Below the pieces are notes generated by a model. That model was not told where the DNA came from, did not search any database, and saw only the letters and a list, made by a program, of their open reading frames with translations. This document shows, one piece after another, positions 60,901-64,000 of a stretch of 64,000 nucleotides of DNA. Positions within the stretch are counted from its first letter, which is position 1, and every line of letters starts with the position of its first letter. This DNA comes from Corbicula japonica. Its lineage: Eukaryota > Mollusca > Bivalvia > Venerida > Cyrenidae. The stretch is taken from positions 14,653,996 to 14,717,995 of the forward strand of contig JAZAYU010000005.1 of the NCBI GenBank assembly GCA_038501625.1, in the 5' to 3' direction. The translations under genes were made by a program, and so were the position numbers.

Positions 60901-63424
60901 CCGCAACATTTCTCTGCCCTCATTATTCCGTTTGGTTCTTTATTTTAACCAAAAAGAGCATCGACTGGTATCGCGGGGCGACTTTGTATACGTCTGCCAG
61001 AATGGGCAACTTTTCACACATACAGGCTTTTCTTTTTGAATTTCAGAATCACAAGCTCCAAGATCATGGCTTGAAATTTGCGTCATTAAAATACAGTCCT
61101 AATTCAAGTCCGAAACACAGCACCAATGACAACGGAGAGATAAGTCCCAGTATTAACGACAGTTTAAATTCTCGACAAGATCCCGATGCTAGAGTCTCGC
61201 CGGCCGAGAGACGAACATCAATGTTACAGAACGCTCTGACGTCATCGCTGGTGATTCCTACTGGATTGTCACCGGATTCGCTAATGATAGGTGATAGCAT
61301 AAATGAAAAACTGTCTTCATCGTTTGGTGAAAAGTTATGCCTAGCTTGTCCTTTCTGTAGTCAAACATTCAAGTGCAAGGCTGATTTAGAAAAACACGGT
61401 AAAATCCATTTAAACACGGGATCCCAGAAATGTAACATCTGCGATGAAGTGTTCGCAAGTTCAGGTATACTTGCTGAGCATAAACTTACCCACTGCAAGA
61501 TACAGCAAGGAAATGTCTGCGTCGCCTGCAAAATCCCTATTCGTAGCGAAGATCAGTTTTACCTTCACTCACAGGAGCATGGCTTCCAAGGGGCTGTAAT
61601 GCAGTGTATCGTTTGTCGCCAGACGCTTGCATCGATGCTTGAGCTGCAGATGCATGGACGACATCATTTCCAGAGTAAAGCGTCGTTCCATACCTGTTGC
61701 GTATGTCTGAACAGTTTTGAAACCAGTGATAATTTGGTCTCGAAGCTCAATAGTTCTGGGCGAACGTATTACGTCTGCAAACCGTGCTATCATGGCAGCT
61801 CCAGTGAATTTCCCTGCAGTCAGTGCGGTGCCAAGTTTACTTCCAAGTCAGGACTAGAATTGCATGAGGCATCTCACAAAAAGTCTTACCAGTGTATAAA
61901 ATGTCAAGAGTCATTCAGCAGCGAATATGAGATTCAGATGCACGTGGCCACTCATATGATGACAGAGGGCAACATGCATGAATGCTTCTTGTGTTGTGTC
62001 GTTTTGGACTCACCGGCAAAGCTCCAGTGCCATCTTATTGAACATACTTACAAAAACTCGGAATACAAATGCGGAAGCTGCAGCCGTGTATTCAATAGCG
62101 CCATTGAAATTCAGGCGCATGCGCTAGAGCACGGTGTCACCGCTAGACGATACCCGTGTAATCAGTGCCCTCAAAGGTTCTTCTTCAGCGCAGAGCTTGA
62201 TAATCACAAATACTTTCATAAAGTAAAGTCGGATCAGTTCAGCAAAGGGTTTACAGGCTACAGCAAATCTCTCACGATTCAGCCTCTAAGCATTCATTCA
62301 TTTGATTACTTCGGACCAAGTTCGACAGCCCAGTCTCCGAAATCTCCTTTTAGTTCTCAAACCAGTATAAAGCAACGGAACGAGGACGGTTTTAATTGTT
62401 CAAAATGCGACGAAAAGTATTCCGATTTATTTGATTTAGCCAATCATTACAAAGAATGTCATTCGGATACGGTCAGCAAATTGCATAAATGTCCGAACTG
62501 TTCCGAAGCGTTTCCATCAGCTATACAAATGCAGGCGCATTTCTTTGCCCGCCATGGGGAAAAAGAACCGGAGAAAACAAAGCCCACGTTTGCTTGCATG
62601 GAATGTGGGAAAGAGTGCTCATCGCAGCATAACTTACTCACGCATATGAACACCCATAGAAAAGGTAACTCCATTGGTAAAAAGTCATAACTCTACCCGA
62701 GATGTTTAGAAACCGTTGAATTAATGTTTTAAAGAGTAGATCTAAGCGAAAATTTAAATTGTTTTTTGTTTGTTCTATATCCAATTCTTAAGTCCATCTA
62801 CGAATAGAGACAATTTTACTTTAAAACCGTTTTATGCAAGTTTTACAAAATAATTATTTAAATAAATTTAAATTTATATTGTATTATAGTGTATGTATAA
62901 ATTCATATAGTTTTATAGAACATGTTTTTGTTTCGTTAATTTTTAACAGTTGACTTTACCGTTATTATCCTAAGTATTAGGACACCCTAAATATTGGGAG
63001 ACCCTTATTTTTTAGGAAAATAATTATTTTTTGTGTTCCATAATTTTGGGACACTTTTATGATCAGTTTTTTTTGGGTGTCCCTAAGTTTTGGGACACTT
63101 TCAGAAACAGTATTTTCGCTTTCCTAAATTTTGAGACAAGAGATATGCGCTCGGTTATTATGCAGGTCGGCCCGTATACTTCAAACTTTACAATTGCTAT
63201 TGTATAATTTACCTTATTATGACGTGTATTTGCAACAGAAATTTAAACAGTAGTTTGTGTATTTATATTTTAATTATTTAAATATTTCCATTCTGTAGGG
63301 AACAAGGTGTCCTGTCCAACATGTTCGCGGCAGTTTTCAACCTCCAGCGGACTATCCTCTCACATGGCGGCACACTGTGGACAGAAACAACACGAATGTC
63401 CCATATGTCATAAAAGATTTGCTA
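39415..63424 (+). CDS. ZNF423/ZNF521 homolog: ZNF423/ZNF521 (Oaz)-type multi-C2H2 zinc-finger transcription factor, 12 exons, 3' end beyond window
   Basis: Twelve exons, all with GT-AG borders and compatible phases, join into one 1526-residue frame that continues past 63424. The N-terminus MSRRKQARPRLIK is the NuRD-binding motif shared by FOG, SALL and ZNF423/521. An acidic stretch follows, then about 35 C2H2 fingers. Several blocks match vertebrate ZNF423/521: HEQVHADLLPYSCGICSRMF, VHFAIKHSNETKLYRC, SLQNHKLQDH, YQCIKCQESF, and SPAKLQCHLIEH. In vertebrates these nuclear proteins bind DNA, EBF and SMAD proteins and control neural, adipocyte and blood differentiation. Vertebrates have two paralogues with 30 fingers; this looks like the single ancestral type. 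A long linker of about 110 residues in exon 6 (SPIKSPEKTAPPSSSPSG and neighbours) and another Ser-rich linker at the start of exon 11 separate finger clusters. Identification is strong; roles are by homology. Confidence 0.93.
39893..40078. repeat. (GAT)n-rich microsatellite
   Basis: GATGAT runs interrupted by AAT and CAT variants, grading into GTGGTGGTGGT. The Met/Asp- and His-rich ORFs here are artefacts. Confidence 0.93.
40468..40614. repeat. F1 MITE, full near-perfect copy, in intron 1 of the zinc-finger gene
   Basis: Arms CCAAGGTTATAAAACTGAG and CTCAGTTTTATAACCTTGG. The centre GAAATGGCGACTGGTCGCCA is intact. Probably a recent insertion. Confidence 0.9.
41343..41420. repeat. F1 MITE, solo right half
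   Basis: TCGCCATTTCAACCAATCAG through GGTCTCCAATCATAGTTTTA and ATATTGGGACC. It directly abuts the next copy. Confidence 0.82.
41421..41632. repeat. F1 MITE, rearranged long copy
   Basis: Starts GATCCAAGATTATAATATAG and ends CCGATTGATGATCTTGGGCA. It has extra internal arm segments (CCCCAAGATCTTAAGCGTCT, GGTTGGTTGAATTGGAGAC), as if two copies recombined. Confidence 0.75.
42404..42457 (+). CDS. Zinc-finger gene exon 2 (acidic)
   Basis: Encodes residues 14-31, EDDEETEEQSDEADDST, phases 1 to 1. An acidic segment after the basic N-terminus, as in vertebrate homologues. Confidence 0.88.
42872..43045 (+). CDS. Zinc-finger gene exon 3 (finger 1)
   Basis: Residues 32-89. Contains the first, atypical finger FRCESCGTKFEDLARFMDH with HKNTQC, ending His-x4-Cys (C2HC type). 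Vertebrate ZNF423/521 also begin with a C2HC-like finger, HSCDSC type. Confidence 0.92.
44133..45088. mobile_element. Composite repeat: 150-bp tandem core with distinct ends
   Basis: Five copies of a roughly 150-bp unit start at 44251, 44401, 44550, 44701 and 44850 (GACAATTCAAGGGCCATAAT). The left flank carries ACAAAATACGCCCGTCAAAA. The right flank has a CCCGCC-rich stretch (45001-45043), a short hairpin CCCGTTTTTCAAACGGG and then CGTAT, which is inverse to the left-flank ATACG. Non-autonomous elements with a tandem core of this size between unique ends, sometimes grouped with Helentrons, are known from bivalves. The assignment to such a family is inference. Confidence 0.65.
45341..45600. repeat. 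Minisatellite with GAGCGTTGCGGAGAA motif
   Basis: About nine variably spaced occurrences of GTTGCGGAGAA or close variants, alternating with AAGAAACAGGAGC and GAGGGGTATGG. Longer units of about 55-65 bp can be seen. ORFs are open on both strands by composition only. Confidence 0.85.
45822..46058. repeat. About 32-bp minisatellite with CTGCCAACTGCTAGGCTG motif
   Basis: Seven to eight degenerate copies of TGCCAACTGCTAGGCTGC + TAACTTCACGC. Lies about 200 bp after the preceding minisatellite. Confidence 0.88.
46059..47316. other. Intron 3 of the zinc-finger gene, unassigned part
   Basis: A G-rich stretch near 46574-46630 (GGTGGTGGTGTGTG type) is present. No exon or known repeat was recognised. 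Confidence 0.4.
47317..47418. repeat. F1 MITE, centre-deleted copy
   Basis: GTCCAAGATCATAAAACTAA to TAGTTTTATAATCTTGGGTC. The centre is reduced to CTGATTGTCTGATGGACTGG. Confidence 0.85.
47421..47547. repeat. F1 MITE copy adjacent to the previous one, other subtype
   Basis: CTGAAGGTTTTAAAGCTGAG to CAGTTTTATAACCTTGGGCA. The right half of the centre is deleted (GAAATGGCGACCAGATGC). Confidence 0.85.
47790..48010. repeat. Degenerate CTGCTGGTCTGCC repetition
   Basis: Loose repeats of TCATTCTGCTGGACTGCC, TTTGCTGGTCTGCC and TTCTGCTGGTCTGCC. An old tandem array. Confidence 0.45.
48405..48515. repeat. F1-related foldback, diverged
   Basis: ATCATAAAACTGAGATTCAA, then TTTGATTGGTCAAT and TTGTCCAATCAGC. 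Only the left arm and centre are recognisable. Confidence 0.5.
48516..50025. other. Intron 3 of the zinc-finger gene, unassigned part
   Basis: No exon or recognised repeat. Confidence 0.4.
50026..50104. repeat. F1 MITE, solo left half
   Basis: GGCCCAAGCTAATAAAAACC, GGAGACAAGTCTCAACTCTC, and CTGACATGGCGACTGGTT. The right arm is absent. Confidence 0.75.
50110..50530. repeat. Cryptic simple-sequence region (ACCATYAC-type)
   Basis: Pyrimidine-biased C/A/T-rich DNA with recurring CACTACCGTTACATC, ACCACCATTGTCACC and ACACCTTTACAGCC phrases. Overlapping Thr/Pro/His-rich ORFs in three frames show it is compositional rather than coding. Confidence 0.6.
51926..52146 (+). CDS. Zinc-finger gene exon 4 (linker and start of finger 2)
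   Basis: Residues 90-163. Ser/Pro-rich linker (SSRSGTPLSQVSAGSSSYNP), then IACQYCEKAFAKKSYLLIHEQ, the first 20 or so residues of finger 2, phase 0 donor. Confidence 0.93.
52530..52615. repeat. (ATC)n microsatellite in intron 4
   Basis: ATCATC runs with ATT and ACC interruptions. Confidence 0.95.
52729..52868 (+). CDS. Zinc-finger gene exon 5 (fingers 2-4)
   Basis: Residues 164-209. Completes finger 2 (VHADLLPY), encodes finger 3 (SCGICSRMFKTKKIKDRHEK) and begins finger 4 (FKCVHCAATFAR). Donor AAG|GTAGGA, phase 2. Confidence 0.92.
52929..53116. repeat. F1 MITE with a duplicated right half, in intron 5
   Basis: Starts GCCCAAGATCATAAAAGTGA and ends TTTAATATTTTGGGCCC. CATTTCAGCCARTCAGATGC plus TTGAGATTTGAGAC occurs twice in a row, at about 53009 and 53052. 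Confidence 0.88.
53333..53427. repeat. F1 MITE with most of the right arm deleted, in intron 5
   Basis: Intact left arm GCCCAAGGTTATAAAACTGA through GCTGAAATGGCGACT, joined straight to CAGTTTTATAACCTTGG. The deletion removed about 50 bp. Confidence 0.87.
53428..56292. other. Intron 5 of the zinc-finger gene, unassigned part
   Basis: About 2.9 kb without recognised repeats or exons. This is the longest repeat-poor stretch in the right half of the window and may hold regulatory DNA, but nothing specific is visible. Confidence 0.4.
56293..57640 (+). CDS. Zinc-finger gene exon 6 (fingers 4-14)
   Basis: Residues 210-659. Acceptor TTCTTCCAG|A completes the AGA codon from exon 5. It finishes finger 4 (FEHLRSHMRAH), carries fingers 5-13 and starts finger 14 (YACRQCDK). 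Finger 6 has CSDCGDVFFTVTEKDQHVC, with only one His before Cys. Between fingers 12 and 13 is a low-complexity linker of about 110 residues rich in Ser and Pro with SPIKSPEK-type sites. The downstream continuation of the frame past GTAAGT is intronic. Confidence 0.95.
57959..58159 (+). CDS. Zinc-finger gene exon 7 (fingers 14-16)
   Basis: Residues 660-726. IFLSDEQLETHMSLH completes finger 14, YGCTSCSKMFHKPDELQKHL is finger 15, and YKCSLCKDVFDSKVNIQ begins finger 16. Exact multiple of three, phase 0 at both ends. Confidence 0.93.
58283..59034. mobile_element. Non-autonomous repeat element in intron 7
   Basis: Starts TTCAGCTCACCTGAGCAAGC and ends GAGGTGAGCGATTTAGGGTC; the terminal GCTCACCT/AGGTGAGC are inverse. 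The interior includes CCGTCAACAATTTTATTCAA and ACATCTCCTCTGAAACCTC. I recognise this wording as a very common bivalve dispersed repeat, but I have no formal family name for it. Confidence 0.65.
59144..59277 (+). CDS. Zinc-finger gene exon 8 (fingers 16-17)
   Basis: Residues 727-770. VHFAIKHSNETKLYRCVVCD and onward to HLNMSKPYR. The VHF-x-x-KHSNE link between fingers is shared with vertebrate ZNF423. Confidence 0.94.
59358..59550. repeat. Degenerate about 30-40-bp tandem repeat in intron 8
   Basis: Five to six loose copies of GGTGACATTAGTTTACACYR plus GGTCGCAAA. Ends about 80 bp before exon 9. Confidence 0.65.
59631..59844 (+). CDS. Zinc-finger gene exon 9 (fingers 18-19)
   Basis: Residues 771-842. 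CLFCKDSFSSEMDLQCHLATH and FKCSMCDEMFLVEFLLDKHI, then a Ser/Pro linker ending KPAGVK at donor AAG|GTAGTC. Reading past this donor gives the artefactual longer ORF. Confidence 0.92.
60260..60568 (+). CDS. Zinc-finger gene exon 10 (linker and start of finger 20)
   Basis: Residues 843-945. Begins LEKDGGLTVKQESGTG and includes a Gly/Ser-rich linker. VKQE is a possible sumoylation site (psi-K-x-E). Ends inside finger 20, YRCNICDVKFNQLVSLQ. Confidence 0.92.
61047..62664 (+). CDS. Zinc-finger gene exon 11 (fingers 20-33)
   Basis: Residues 946-1484, the largest exon. NHKLQDHGLK completes finger 20. A Ser-rich linker follows (SPNSSPKHSTNDNGEISPS), then fingers 21-33. Finger 25 is degenerate: CCVCLNSFETSDNLVSKLNS lacks the His pair and is followed by YYVCKPC. 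YQCIKCQESFSSEYEIQMH and SPAKLQCHLIEH are close to vertebrate ZNF423/521. Donor AAAAG|GTAACT, phase 1. Reading past it gives a stop at 62688. Confidence 0.95.
62975..63140. repeat. Degenerate inverted repeats with GGGACAC motif, intron 11
   Basis: GTGTCCCTAAGTTTTGGGAC is a self-complementary stretch, and related phrases (GGACACCCTAAATATTGGGA, CCATAATTTTGGGACAC) surround it. Confidence 0.55.
63299..63424 (+). CDS. Zinc-finger gene exon 12 (finger 34, start of finger 35)
   Basis: Residues 1485-1526. VSCPTCSRQFSTSSGLSSHM is finger 34, and HECPICHKRFA opens finger 35, cut by donor GCTA|GTAAGT, phase 1. The rest must lie right of the window. Confidence 0.9.
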
Positions 63425-63905
63425 GTAAGTTATTCCTTGCCTACCCATGTAACTTTCTCCGATTTTTAAAAGGAGCTCCAAAGCAAGTCTGATCTCCCTT
63501 GATGTTAATATGCTCAATTTATTTTTATGGAATAGGCTTATGTATATAGAATTAAATATACATCACTACAGCAGGTGTTAAGAGCCATGCGGTTGCTGTA
63601 AAAAGTCTTCCCGTACTTAGCTTCAGTGTAGTTATCAGTTTAAATTACCTCCCTTGATGGTAATATGCTAATTTCAAACCATGCAGAATGTCAATCATTG
63701 TGGGTGACTGTATATAGGCGTACTTAACCTGCTTTTTTTTGGGATTCGGATGGTATTAACTGTGTCTGTCTCTTGCATGGTTGGCTAGGCGCTGCCGGTG
63801 TATTTGTATGGCTTTGAGGTTATCTATACATTTTATTTTTAATAAAACAAAATATTCATTGGTAAGATTCGTGACGTCGCCTTAATTTAAACCGCTTGCG
63901 AACAG
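63425..63905. other. Intron 12 of the zinc-finger gene
   Basis: No exon seen; the finger begun in exon 12 is not completed before the window ends. Confidence 0.5.
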
Positions 63906-64000
63906 TGCCCAAGATCATAAAACAAAATCTGGTGATCAGTCTAAAATCTCAAGCATCTGATTGGCTGAAATGGCGACTGGTCGCCATTTCAGCCAATCAG
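63906..64000. repeat. F1 MITE, left half and centre, cut by window end
   Basis: TGCCCAAGATCATAAAACAA, centre GAAATGGCGACTGGTCGCCA and CAGCCAATCAG at the last base. Confidence 0.88.

Overview
This is a window of animal nuclear DNA, very probably from a mollusc and most likely a bivalve. It is AT-rich and gene-sparse, with GT/AG introns, TATA boxes, AATAAA signals, many microsatellites and minisatellites, foldback MITEs and a non-LTR retrotransposon fragment. The bivalve guess rests on the style of the repeats (short palindromic MITEs, about 150-bp tandem cores, AGGTGAGCGATTTAGGG-type element ends) and on the gene content. No species can be read from the sequence alone.

Layout on the + strand. 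(1) 755-994 is the last coding exon of an unidentified Ser/Thr/Pro-rich protein. (2) 1-13.6 kb is otherwise dominated by two dispersed palindromic families, here called F1 and F2, and several short tandem arrays. One F1 copy sits inside an F2 copy. (3) 14.2-16.6 kb is a large minisatellite built from a 22-bp monomer and a spacer module. (4) 18.2 kb holds a degraded tRNA-like sequence. 19.85-21.26 kb holds a 5'-truncated non-LTR retrotransposon with an intact RT C-terminal ORF. (5) 22.9-37.7 kb holds three tandem paralogous genes for small secreted proteins. Each has four exons with intron phases 1-1-0, a signal peptide, a six-cysteine module of pacifastin or half-VWC type, and a proline-rich tail ending in Tyr. 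Each has its own TATA box and AATAAA. (6) 39.4 kb to beyond 63.4 kb is a multi-exon C2H2 zinc-finger gene recognisable as the invertebrate counterpart of ZNF423/ZNF521 (Oaz). Twelve exons join in frame to 1526 residues with about 35 fingers. The first exon encodes the NuRD-recruiting N-terminus MSRRKQ. The gene runs off the right edge. Its 8.9-kb third intron contains a 150-bp satellite element and two further minisatellites.

The two well-supported loci are unrelated in function. One is a cluster of secreted, possibly protease-inhibiting or matrix proteins with lengthening or shrinking repeat tails. The other is a transcriptional regulator of differentiation. The most interesting material is the three-gene cluster, whose predicted inhibitory P1 residue differs in each copy (Leu, Lys, Met) and whose GPI-NPI tail places Pro at every third position. 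The second most interesting is the dense F1 foldback family, which carries paired CCAAT and ATGGCG motifs in mirror symmetry.
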